Shown: piece after piece, positions 15,608 through 23,021 of the stretch | Layout: each line of letters begins with the position of its first letter | Position numbering within the stretch: position 1 is the stretch's first letter | Assembly: GCA_034437795.1 (NCBI GenBank) | Contig: DAOTTI010000289.1 | Location: 1 to 38,296, forward strand | Length of the DNA: 38,296 bases | Origin: DAOTTI01 sp034437795 | GTDB taxonomy: Bacteria; Chloroflexota; UBA11872; UBA12225 | Direction: 5' to 3' | Translations under genes and position numbers: made by a program | Notes under the pieces: model-generated | Told to the model about the DNA's origin: nothing | Databases searched by the model: none | What the model saw: only the letters and a program-made list of their open reading frames with translations

Positions 15608-16041
15608 GCCCGGCCGGCGGGGCGGAGCCCGCGTCCGCGGGCCTGGAGACCGCCGCGCTGGACGTCAGTGCCATCGAGGCCCAGCTTGCGGGGATCCTGC
15701 GCGACACCGTCTCACCGCGGATCACGCTCCTGCGCCTGGTCCTGATCCTGCGCGCGCGCCTGCCCCAAGCCACCGCCTGTGGCCTGACCCTCACCCCACC
15801 CGGCGCGGCCGCGCCGCTGACCTTCGGCGACGAGGTGCCGCCCTGTGAGACGGACGGCGCCCGTCTGGCCGCGCCCGTGCAGGATGCCGCCGGGACGTAC
15901 GGGGAGATCGCCGTCCAACTGCCGCCCAGCCGCGCGCCGCGGGAGGAGGTGCAGCGCCTGCTGGCCTGGCTGGGGCGCGCCGCCGCGCCCGTGGCCCGCA
16001 TCGTCCTGGGCCTGGACGTGCCGCACAACCCGAGGCCATAG
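15604..16041 (+). CDS. Hypothetical protein, possibly a degenerate GAF-like domain
   Basis: A 145-residue soluble protein starting at the GTG that overlaps the stop of the YtxH gene by four bases. After a 30-residue linker it has a helix (IEAQLAGILRDTVSPRITLLRLVLIL). An alternating strand pattern follows (ACGLTLTPPG, then RLAAPVQDAAGTYGEIAVQLP) and a final helix (VQRLLAWLGRAAAPVARIVLG). That helix-strand-helix order is reminiscent of a GAF sensor fold, but no ligand residues can be named. Its coupling to the YtxH gene suggests a shared function. Family assignment is a guess; the gene itself is well supported by position and composition. Confidence 0.55.
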   Translation: MSPAGGAEPASAGLETAALDVSAIEAQLAGILRDTVSPRITLLRLVLILRARLPQATACGLTLTPPGAAAPLTFGDEVPPCETDGARLAAPVQDAAGTYGEIAVQLPPSRAPREEVQRLLAWLGRAAAPVARIVLGLDVPHNPRP

Positions 16042-16086
16042 GCCAGCGCAACGTCAGCTTATTCAGCAGCGGAGCCCCCACCATAC

Positions 16087-16201
16087 CCCTCTCCCTGTGG
16101 GAGAGGGAACTCCTGGCTGGACGTGAAGGCGCAGAGCCCTCACCCTCTCCCACAGGGAGAGGGAACGAGACGAGCCCTCCCCCTGGCAGAGGGCCAGGGG
16201 G
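16087..16201. terminator. Three stacked GC-rich hairpins between convergent genes (REP-like)
   Basis: Three perfect 9-bp stems lie between the convergent stops at 16041 and 16218. They are CCCTCTCCC/GGGAGAGGG (16087-16095 with 16099-16107), the same arms again with the loop inverted (16143-16151 with 16155-16163), and CCCCCTGGC/GCCAGGGGG (16179-16187 with 16193-16201). They lack T-runs, so they may stop RNA polymerase or protect 3' ends rather than act as classical intrinsic terminators. The same core recurs at 19039, 34301-34380 and 35448-35620. Confidence 0.6.
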
Positions 16202-16217
16202 AAACTGATCGCGGGCG

Positions 16218-18098
16218 CTACGCGGTGGGTCCGGTGCCGACCACCCACTTTTCCTGCCAGGGGGCGTAGCGGCTGAAGAAGGAGTCGGTGAAGAGCACCT
16301 GCCCCCCCTGGAGGACGGTGCGCCGGATGGTGGCGTCCACGCCATCCGCCTTCCACTCCACCTGCTTGCGCACGCCCCTGGGCAGCGTCGGATCGGGCAC
16401 GTCTGGCAGGCGCGGCCCCGCCTTGACCTCGTTGGCCTTGCTGGCCGCCAGCTTCACCTCCCGTCCCGTGCCGGTGCCGTACAGGCGAAAGCTGATCGTG
16501 GACGCGCCGGGATCGACCACGCTCTCGATCAGGATCGCTGCCCCGGTGTCGTTCTTGAACCGCAGGTCTACTCCGGGATCGTAGACGGCGGCGTCGAAGC
16601 CGACCGGGCTCCCGTCCTGCTCGTAGTAGCCGACGCGGTAGGTGTGCTGGTGCCGCTCCACGATGGGCAGGCCGGCGAAGAAGGCCGCGCGGAAGAGCGT
16701 CGTGGAAACCTGGCAGACCCCGCCCCCGATCCCCGGGACCGTCTCATCGCCGACGATGGTCAGGCCCTCCTTGTAGCCGTTCTCCTTGGTGATCGGCCCC
16801 AGCGAGGTCAGGAATGAGAACGTCGCGCCGGCGGGTATGACCGTCCCGTTCAGGCGGGCCGCGGCTACCTGGATGTTGTTCACCCGCTCCGGCGACGAGC
16901 CGGCGAATTTGGACGAGCCGGTGGCCAGGTGCTCCTTGATCCCTAGCTGGGGCGCCTGCTCACTTGAGACGGCCGGCTTGACTACGTTGGCCGTGAGCGT
17001 GACTTCGCGGTGGTCCTGCGTCGCCTGGGCCAGGATCGCCCGCACCGCCGCGGCCTGGTCAAGCTTCAGGCCGTCGCGGCTCTCCCGCGTGACGACCACG
17101 CCCGAGCCGGTCCAGCGAAGCTTGGCGTCGACCACCGGCTGGTCAATCTCCGCCGCCAGGTTGCGGACGTAGGCGGCGACCTTGGCCTCGTTCAGCGAGG
17201 CGACCAGGTGCGTGCCGCCCCCGGGCAGGGCCGCCCGCCTGATGTCGAGCATACTACCCAGCAGCGCGGGGGGCATCGTCCACTGGCGCTGGCCATAGGT
17301 GAGCGTGAGCGGGGCGCCGAGGATCCGCGCCGCGACGGCCCTGGCCTCGCTCAGGCCGGCCTCGGTGATCGCCGGGGTCACTGGCGCCACCGCCACCTCC
17401 ACCCGCTGCACGTCGCTCAAGGAGCGCGGCGGGCGCAGGCGGGCCAGGGTAGCCGCCACTTCGACCTTCTGCCCTTCGGCGGCCTGGCCGACGACGAGCT
17501 GCCCGTTGCGGACGGCCAGGGCCGCGTCCACCGCCGCGCGGTCCACCTCCAGCGCGACCGCTCCCAGAAAGGCCGCCGCCTGCGCCTCGTCCACGTGGGC
17601 GCGTAGCTCCACCTCCGGCCGGCGCAGGGCCGTCAGCAGGGCCTCCGCCCCGCGCAGGACGGCCGGGCCGGAACGGCCGAGGGCCAGCGCCTGCCGCGCC
17701 ATCTCTGCGGTATTGATCGTCAACCCCATCTCCGGCGCCGGCGGGCGCCACTCACGCGGGCCAAAGAAGAACGTCACCGGCGCGGCCAGCAGCGGTTGGG
17801 CGGAGAGGTCGAGCAGGTCCTTGATCTCAGACTCGGTCAGTCCCGAGAGGCGTAGGTCTCCCAGGCGGACCCCCGGCAGGGCCCGCCTCTGGTACGCTGT
17901 GTGCACGAAGGCTCCCGAGACGACGAGCGCGGCCAGCACCATCGCGAGTGCACCCAGCAGCAGTCTGGCGACATGGGCGCCCGGTGAGCGGCCGGGGCGC
18001 GGCCGGCGCCGCGCCCCGCGCCGACGCTGGGCGTACGTCACGTAGGCGAGCGAGGGGGAGTGGAGAGGGCGTATGACGGTGGCCCCGGCACGTTGCAT
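16218..18098 (-). CDS. VanW family protein with PG-binding and G5-like domains
   Basis: A 626-residue envelope protein. After a basic N-terminus there is a single membrane anchor (about residues 44-66). Two repeats of a YoaR-type putative peptidoglycan-binding domain follow (around 70-230 and 235-380). The VanW domain (about 388-530) has its signature GGGVCQVSTTLFRAAFFAG (458-476) and ERHQHTYRVGYYEQDGSPVGFDA. A G5-like beta region closes the protein (about 555-610). VanW is named from vancomycin-resistance clusters, but such proteins are widespread and their enzymatic role, if any, is unknown; a cell-wall role is inferred. No van genes are nearby. The gene converges on 15604-16041 and diverges from the HD-domain gene. 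Confidence 0.9.
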   Translation of the reverse strand: MQRAGATVIRPLHSPSLAYVTYAQRRRGARRRPRPGRSPGAHVARLLLGALAMVLAALVVSGAFVHTAYQRRALPGVRLGDLRLSGLTESEIKDLLDLSAQPLLAAPVTFFFGPREWRPPAPEMGLTINTAEMARQALALGRSGPAVLRGAEALLTALRRPEVELRAHVDEAQAAAFLGAVALEVDRAAVDAALAVRNGQLVVGQAAEGQKVEVAATLARLRPPRSLSDVQRVEVAVAPVTPAITEAGLSEARAVAARILGAPLTLTYGQRQWTMPPALLGSMLDIRRAALPGGGTHLVASLNEAKVAAYVRNLAAEIDQPVVDAKLRWTGSGVVVTRESRDGLKLDQAAAVRAILAQATQDHREVTLTANVVKPAVSSEQAPQLGIKEHLATGSSKFAGSSPERVNNIQVAAARLNGTVIPAGATFSFLTSLGPITKENGYKEGLTIVGDETVPGIGGGVCQVSTTLFRAAFFAGLPIVERHQHTYRVGYYEQDGSPVGFDAAVYDPGVDLRFKNDTGAAILIESVVDPGASTISFRLYGTGTGREVKLAASKANEVKAGPRLPDVPDPTLPRGVRKQVEWKADGVDATIRRTVLQGGQVLFTDSFFSRYAPWQEKWVVGTGPTA

Positions 18099-18133
18099 TA
18101 GCTCGCGCTCACCGCCTCCAACGGGCTCCGCAC

Positions 18134-18139
18134 AGTATA
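18134..18139 (-). promoter_or_regulatory. Putative -10 of the VanW gene
   Basis: TATACT on the minus strand lies 35 bases before the ATG at 18098, with GGAGG between them. No clear -35 or TGn extension is present. The intergenic region is shared with the divergent HD-domain gene. Confidence 0.35.
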
Positions 18140-18160
18140 GGCCACATGGATAAGAACGCG

Positions 18161-18210
18161 TGAGGCATCGACGAAGATGGCTAATCGTGAGCAGGCATCA
18201 ATGAAGATGA
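18161..18210 (+). repeat. 30-bp-period tandem duplication covering the HD gene start
   Basis: AGGCATCGACGAAGATG (18163-18179) and AGGCATCAATGAAGATG (18193-18209) match at 15 of 17 bases with a period of exactly 30. Each copy ends in an in-frame ATG (18177 and 18207), so the duplication adds ten codons and a second equivalent start. Confidence 0.6.
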
Positions 18211-19007
18211 CCCTTCCTCCCAATCACGGGCCGGATCAGGCCGGCGGCCTGCCGGTCGACGCCGGCCAGGAGCCCAGACAGAAGCTGGTCCCCGCCGGCC
18301 GCGAGCCGGGTCAGGTGACGGCCTCCAGGAACGGGCCCGTCGTGCAGCCGGTCACGCTGGAGACCCTGCGCCGCGACCCGATGGTGCAGGCCCTGATCAA
18401 GCGGGCGGACGCCCAGCTCGGCGTCCTGGGCTACACCGAGCACGGCCTGCGCCACACCACGCTGGTGGCCAACATCGCCCGCAACATCCTGCAGCGCCTC
18501 GGCTATCCCGAGCGCACCTGCGAGCTGGCGGCGATTGCCGGCTATCTCCACGACATCGGCAATACGGTCAACCGGCGAGACCACGCCGCCGTGGGCGCCC
18601 TCATGGCCAAGGACATCCTGCTCGGCCACGGCATGGACGTGGACGAGGTGGCGACGATCATGGGGGCCATCGGCAACCACGAAGAGACGTCCGGCGATCC
18701 GGTGGGCGAGATCTCAGCCGCCCTGAACATCGCCGACAAGTCCGACGTCCACCGCAGCCGCGTGCGCGAGACCAATCCGACCAAGTTCGACATCCACGAT
18801 CGCGTGAACTACGCCAGCCAGCACAGCTTCGTGCGCGTGGACGGCGAGGAGAAGCGGATTGATCTAGAGATGATCATCGACACCAGCATCGCCCCGCTGA
18901 TGGACTACTTTGAGATCTTCCTCAACCGGATGATCTTCATCCGGCGCGCCGTCACCTTCCTCGGCTGCGAGTTCCGCCTGACCATCAACCGCAACCGGAT
19001 CCTCTGA
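18177..19007 (+). CDS. HD-domain metal-dependent phosphohydrolase-like protein
   Basis: A 276-residue protein. Residues 1-60 are a low-complexity Pro/Gly-rich leader; the HD domain follows. Metal-binding candidates are H93 (EHGLRHTTLVAN), the H125-D126 pair (AGYLHDIGN), H136 (RRDHAAVGA), H168 (IGNHEE) and D187/D190 (NIADKSDVHRSR). The C-terminal part (FDIHDRVNYASQHSFVRVD, then MDYFEIFLNRMIF) is characteristic of a family conserved in Firmicutes and Chloroflexota whose substrate is not known to me. No GGDEF, EAL or RelA-type domain is attached. Start may be ATG 18177 or, after the tandem duplication, ATG 18201 or 18207. It diverges from the VanW gene and converges on proB. Confidence 0.85.
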   Translation: MANREQASMKMTLPPNHGPDQAGGLPVDAGQEPRQKLVPAGREPGQVTASRNGPVVQPVTLETLRRDPMVQALIKRADAQLGVLGYTEHGLRHTTLVANIARNILQRLGYPERTCELAAIAGYLHDIGNTVNRRDHAAVGALMAKDILLGHGMDVDEVATIMGAIGNHEETSGDPVGEISAALNIADKSDVHRSRVRETNPTKFDIHDRVNYASQHSFVRVDGEEKRIDLEMIIDTSIAPLMDYFEIFLNRMIFIRRAVTFLGCEFRLTINRNRIL

Positions 19008-19038
19008 CCTGGCTTGTCCACGGCCGGCGAAGGATCCG

Positions 19039-19070
19039 TCTCCCTTTGGGAGAGGGTTAGGGTGAGGGCT
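19039..19070. repeat. Palindromic repeat with GGGTTAGGGTGAGGG tail
   Basis: TCTCCC (19039-19044) pairs with GGGAGA (19048-19053) and is followed by GGGTTAGGGTGAGGGC. This is the same dispersed repeat type as at 16087 and 35505. It sits 31 bases after the HD-domain stop in the 201-base convergent gap before proB, where I see no gene. Confidence 0.5.
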
Positions 19071-19208
19071 GCACCGAAAGTGCTCTTTTCCTGCGGAAGC
19101 GCGGGGGCCCGCGAAGCGGGCGGCGGTGGCGGCTCCCCCATGAACCAGCCAGGCTCATCGGGACCGACCGACGATGAAGGACGGGTCACGATCGGTCGAA
19201 AGCCTTCG

Positions 19209-20348
19209 TTATTCGTCTCTGGTCAGCACCACCAGGTTATTGCGGTGGATGACCTCGTCGCCGAAGGCGTAGCCGAGGGCGGGGGCGATGCCTTGCGAGT
19301 GCAGCCCCTTGATCCGCTCCACGTCGGCGGACGAGTAGTTGGCCAGGCCGCAGGCGATCCGCTCGCCATCCGGCCCAAGCACCGCCACGGGGTCACCGCG
19401 GCTGAAGCGGCCCCTGACGCTACGCACCCCCGCGGCGAGCAGGCTTCTGCCCCGATGGCGGATGGCCTCGGCCGCTCCCTCGTCCACCTCCACGGCGGCG
19501 CGGCCGGCCAGCGCGGAGAGGATCCAGCGCGTGCGGGCCTCGCGCCGCGTCGTCGCCGGCCGGAAGCGCGTGCCGATGGCCTCCCCCGCGGCCAGGCGGA
19601 CCAGGACGTCCGGCTCGGTCCCCGGGGCGATCACGACCGTGATCCCTGAGGCAGTGGCCAGCTTCGCCGCCTCGATCTTGGTGCGCATGCCCCCGGTCCC
19701 CTGCTCGGTGCCGGCGCCACCGGCCAGGGCCTCGATGCTGCGGGTGATGCGCGCCACCTCGGGGATCAGGCGCGCCGACGGGTCGGTGCGCGGATCGGCG
19801 GTGAAGAGCCCGCCGGTATTGGTCAGGTTGATCAGCAGATGGGCGTCGACCAGGTTGGCCACCATCGCCGCCAGGTTGTCGTTCTCGCCGAACAGCCGGT
19901 CGTTGGCCCCTACGTGGATCTCTTCGACGGCGACCACGTCGTTCTCGTTGATGATAGGCAGCACGCCGTGCTCCAGCAGGCCCAGTAGGGTGTTGCGCGC
20001 GTTCAGATAGCCTTGGCGGTCGCGCAGGTCGGCCTTGGTGAGCAACGTCTGAGCGACGGTGATGCCGTACCTGGTGAAGAGCTGGTCATAGCACTGCATC
20101 AGCAGATGCTGGCCGATCGCCGCCAGCATCTGCTTGGTAGGAATGTCCCGCCGCGAGCGGTCCAGGGGTAGGCGGGCCCGCCCCGCGGCAATCGCCCCCG
20201 AGCTAACCAGCAGCACCTGGTGCCCGCCGGCCCGTAGGGCAGCCACCTGCCGTGCCAGGTCTGCCATGCGATGCCGGTCCAGCGTCGGACCGCCGCCGGT
20301 CAGCACCCCCGTGCCGACCTTGACTACCAGCCGGCTCCCCTTGTCCAT
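19209..20348 (-). CDS. proB: Glutamate 5-kinase
   Basis: A 379-residue enzyme that phosphorylates glutamate in the first step of proline synthesis. It has the amino-acid-kinase fold with VVKVGTGVLTGGG (8-20), LLVSSGAIAAGRARL (46-60), LPIINENDVVAVEEIHVGANDRL for substrate binding and GTGGMRTKIEAAKLATASG for nucleotide binding. A C-terminal PUA domain follows (RGRSLLAAGVRSVRGRFSRGD onward). The ATG at 20346-20348 is preferred to an upstream start that would add 21 residues, because a perfect TATAAT lies 9 bases before it. proA is not adjacent. The gene converges on the HD-domain gene. A very short or absent 5' leader is likely. Confidence 0.95.
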   Translation of the reverse strand: MDKGSRLVVKVGTGVLTGGGPTLDRHRMADLARQVAALRAGGHQVLLVSSGAIAAGRARLPLDRSRRDIPTKQMLAAIGQHLLMQCYDQLFTRYGITVAQTLLTKADLRDRQGYLNARNTLLGLLEHGVLPIINENDVVAVEEIHVGANDRLFGENDNLAAMVANLVDAHLLINLTNTGGLFTADPRTDPSARLIPEVARITRSIEALAGGAGTEQGTGGMRTKIEAAKLATASGITVVIAPGTEPDVLVRLAAGEAIGTRFRPATTRREARTRWILSALAGRAAVEVDEGAAEAIRHRGRSLLAAGVRSVRGRFSRGDPVAVLGPDGERIACGLANYSSADVERIKGLHSQGIAPALGYAFGDEVIHRNNLVVLTRDE

Positions 20349-20357
20349 GGCCAGGAG

Positions 20358-20363
20358 ATTATA
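20358..20363 (-). promoter_or_regulatory. TATAAT -10 immediately upstream of proB
   Basis: A consensus TATAAT on the minus strand ends nine bases before the proB ATG, which places the expected transcription start within about three bases of the start codon. That fits a leaderless mRNA. TG stands two bases upstream of the hexamer; there is no good -35. Confidence 0.55.
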
Positions 20364-20450
20364 GGCACTCGCCCCCGAAGCCGTGATCGAGGCCCACGCC
20401 GGCCCACCCAACGGATGCGGTGGCCGGCGAAGCGCGGTGCGGCCAGCGGG

Positions 20451-22892
20451 CTACCATAACCGCGCCACCAGCACGTCCAGAGGCGCCAGGCTCAGGCGCA
20501 CACCGCCCGCGCAGGCCTCGGCCTGCGAGCCGTAGGCGCTATACAGCACCTGCACCTTCGGATCCGCGTCCAGGTTAAGCGCGCCAGGGTCGGGCAGGTG
20601 AAGGTCGCCCGCCTGGGCGCCGAGCCGGTTGATCACAAACAGCAGGCAGCCCCCATCCGGGCTCAGGCGGGCGACGGCCTCCACCTCCAGCGTGTCGTCG
20701 GGGACCAGCCGGCGGGCCACGCTCTGGGCCACCAGATCCACGGCGAAACGGCGCAGGGCCAGGCGCTCTGTCGGAGACAGGCGCGTGTAATCGGGCGTGA
20801 CGTACGCCCCGCCGAGGACGGTGCCGACCACGGTCGAGACCCCGTCGCGGACCTGGATCCGGTAGGCCACAGGGGATGTCCCCCGCCGCAGCAGGACCTC
20901 CGCCTGAACGATGGCGCCGGTGGCCTTGCGGACGTGGCCGGGGATCGACCCCGTGCCGTAGCGAGCCACCGGCGCGCCCGCGTCGGGGAACTCGACCAGG
21001 CGCACGTCGCCCCGCACCTCGTCGCCCTGTCGCCCCGATCGCCCCGGCCGTCCCCGCGCCGGGCGGCGCAGGCGGACCCCCGCGGCAGGGAGCAGCCAGC
21101 GCGGGCGGAAGGCATGGGACGCGTCAACGCGCTCCGGCCCGCATCCTGGCGGCGCGGCCGGCGTGGCTGCCCTGCGCCCGGCCAGGCGAGAGAGCATCCG
21201 GCCAAGGGGCCCCGTGCCAACCGCGCCGGTCTCGGCCGCGCGGTGCGGCCACAGGAAGGATGCGTTGAAGGGAGTGCCGTCCAGCTGCCGCGTGGCCGGC
21301 TCGGGGAAGGTTAGTAGGCTCCCACCCCGTAGGACGAAGATGACCAGCTTGCCGTAGCTGTCCAGGTCAAGGTAGCCTCGCGATGGGAAGACCGCCAGCC
21401 GGTACTCGGCCAGCGTCTCGTCGGCTGCCTGCTCCAGGTCTAGGCGGACAGGGTTGTAGCCGGCCGTGAGCAGCAGGGCGTGGAAGCCCTCCAGGCTCGG
21501 CCATGCCTGCAGGCGGGCCGGATCGGGGCCCCGGCCGTGCCCATCCAGGTCGAAGGGCGTGAGGCGCCGGTAGGGCAGATAATCGAGGTAGGCGATCGGA
21601 TCGTGAGCCTCGACCGAGGCCGTCAGCTCCTCCTCGCGGTCGGCCAGCAGGCGCTGGAACCGAACCAGGGGGCCTTCGCCCCCCTCCTCCCCGCCGGAGG
21701 CCTCGAGCAGGCTCGCCGCCGTCCAGCCCAGGGCATAGCCTTTCAGGCCATGGGCCACGGCGCCAGCCAGCTCCTGCAGCAAGGCCGCCTCGGCACCGCC
21801 ATCCCGTCGGCCGGATGGGTCAGCCGCCGTCCGCGCTGGCGGCCCTCCGCGTGCGGCCATCTCGAGCCACCAGCAAGTGAGCGGGCGCACATCCGCGGCC
21901 ACGGTCTGGAACTGGGTGGCGCGCAGGCTTCCCGCAAACGGCTGGCCTCCGTTCTCGCCGCGTCTCATCCCCGCCTGGCCGCCGGCGCCGGCCAGCAGGT
22001 CGAAGCCGGAGAAGTCGCCGGCCCCTGCCCGCGCCAGCGAGTGGCCCGGGCTGAGCGGCCCGGCCGGCGCGCTGGCCACCAGCGGCACGTCCACGTTCAG
22101 ACTGCGGACGATGCGCCGCAGCTCGCCCACATAGGATGCGACCCACTGCTCCAGAAACGCCTGCCAGTCGTTCAGCTCTCCCCACGTCCAGGGCCGGGTA
22201 GCGACCGGTGGCTGCACCGCGAAGAAGCTCGACACACGGTAGCCCCACTCTCTGGAGAGGCTGGCCTCATCCTCGTACCGCTCCTGCAGGTACGTCCGGT
22301 ACCGCGCCACCGTGTCCGGATTGAAGTCCAGGCGGCCAACGGTCGCGGCGAAGGGCTCCCCCGCCAGGTCGTCCAGCCGCCAGGCGCAGACGACCGTCCC
22401 CAGGAACGGCTGCAGGACGCCGGCCACGGCTCGATACCACCTCGTCACCTGCGCCAGGTGCTGCGGGTGGCGCAGCGAGTACACCTGGTCGCCATCCGCC
22501 GCGCCAGCGCTGCCGTCCGGCCGGCGCGCCAGGGCGTCGGGGATGGCGTCGGGCAGCCAGGCGGGGTAGCCGCCGGCCGCGCCGCCCTGCGGCAGGCGAG
22601 GCCCGGGGCGCGCCACCACCAGCAGATCGTGCGCCTGGGCCATGGCCAGCAGCCCCGCCAGGTCGCGCCGCGGGTCGGTCTCGCCGTGGAAGTCGACCCG
22701 GCCCGGCTGCGGCTCGTGCCAGCTCCAGGGGATCGGGAGCAGCAGCCCCTGGCAGTCGGCGCCACGGAGCCGCGCGATGGTGGGCGCCCACCGCTCGCGC
22801 GCCAGGCCCGCGTACGGCAGCTCGGCCAGGCGCAGCACGACTGGCTGGTTGTCGATGTAGTACAGCCCGTACGCGGCGACCAGCCGGCTCAT
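20451..22892 (-). CDS. GH35/GH42-like beta-galactosidase-related protein, probable pseudoenzyme
   Basis: An 813-residue protein without a signal peptide. The N-terminal half follows the TIM-barrel pattern of family 35 glycoside hydrolases: LPIPWSWHEPQPGRVDF (52-68), then VVARPGPRLPQ (92-102) and GGYPAWLPD (107-115). In active GH35/GH42 enzymes the next block reads 'QxENEYG' or 'WQxDNE', whose Glu is the acid/base. Here it is WRLDDLAGEP (171-180), with Leu176 at the Glu position. A candidate nucleophile, E344 in TCWWLEMAARGG, is present. The 'CAEW' stretch of GH35 is also replaced. The middle resembles a GH42 type A trimerisation/beta region (LAEYRLAVFPSRGYLDL, about 500-516) and the C-terminus is beta-rich. 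It may bind rather than cleave sugars, or use another acid. It diverges from the EF-G2 gene. Confidence 0.72.
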   Translation of the reverse strand: MSRLVAAYGLYYIDNQPVVLRLAELPYAGLARERWAPTIARLRGADCQGLLLPIPWSWHEPQPGRVDFHGETDPRRDLAGLLAMAQAHDLLVVARPGPRLPQGGAAGGYPAWLPDAIPDALARRPDGSAGAADGDQVYSLRHPQHLAQVTRWYRAVAGVLQPFLGTVVCAWRLDDLAGEPFAATVGRLDFNPDTVARYRTYLQERYEDEASLSREWGYRVSSFFAVQPPVATRPWTWGELNDWQAFLEQWVASYVGELRRIVRSLNVDVPLVASAPAGPLSPGHSLARAGAGDFSGFDLLAGAGGQAGMRRGENGGQPFAGSLRATQFQTVAADVRPLTCWWLEMAARGGPPARTAADPSGRRDGGAEAALLQELAGAVAHGLKGYALGWTAASLLEASGGEEGGEGPLVRFQRLLADREEELTASVEAHDPIAYLDYLPYRRLTPFDLDGHGRGPDPARLQAWPSLEGFHALLLTAGYNPVRLDLEQAADETLAEYRLAVFPSRGYLDLDSYGKLVIFVLRGGSLLTFPEPATRQLDGTPFNASFLWPHRAAETGAVGTGPLGRMLSRLAGRRAATPAAPPGCGPERVDASHAFRPRWLLPAAGVRLRRPARGRPGRSGRQGDEVRGDVRLVEFPDAGAPVARYGTGSIPGHVRKATGAIVQAEVLLRRGTSPVAYRIQVRDGVSTVVGTVLGGAYVTPDYTRLSPTERLALRRFAVDLVAQSVARRLVPDDTLEVEAVARLSPDGGCLLFVINRLGAQAGDLHLPDPGALNLDADPKVQVLYSAYGSQAEACAGGVRLSLAPLDVLVARLW

Positions 22893-22934
22893 CTTACGCC
22901 GAGTCTAACGTCACCTGCGCCCGGCGCACCTCCG

Positions 22935-22940
22935 TATAAT
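22935..22940 (+). promoter_or_regulatory. TATAAT -10 of the EF-G2 gene
   Basis: A consensus TATAAT on the plus strand, 81 bases before the ATG at 23022. No -35 or TGn is evident. Directly after it CGGGCG and CGCCCG (22941-22957) form a six-base dyad around the expected start point; it could be an operator, but that is only a possibility. Confidence 0.5.
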
Positions 22941-23021
22941 CGGGCGGCAGACGCCCGGCGTACGCGCGCCAAAGAGCGAGAATCTAGATAGCGCCAAATC
23001 ACTCGTTGGGAGACGGACACG

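Noticed and set aside
16218..18098. Vancomycin-resistance locus
   Set aside because: VanW-domain proteins are widespread; none of vanS, vanR, vanH, vanA or vanX is nearby.
19014..19649. Plus-strand frame overlapping the proB 3' end (211 codons)
   Set aside because: It overlaps proB in antisense for most of its length and begins inside a dispersed repeat; no family features.
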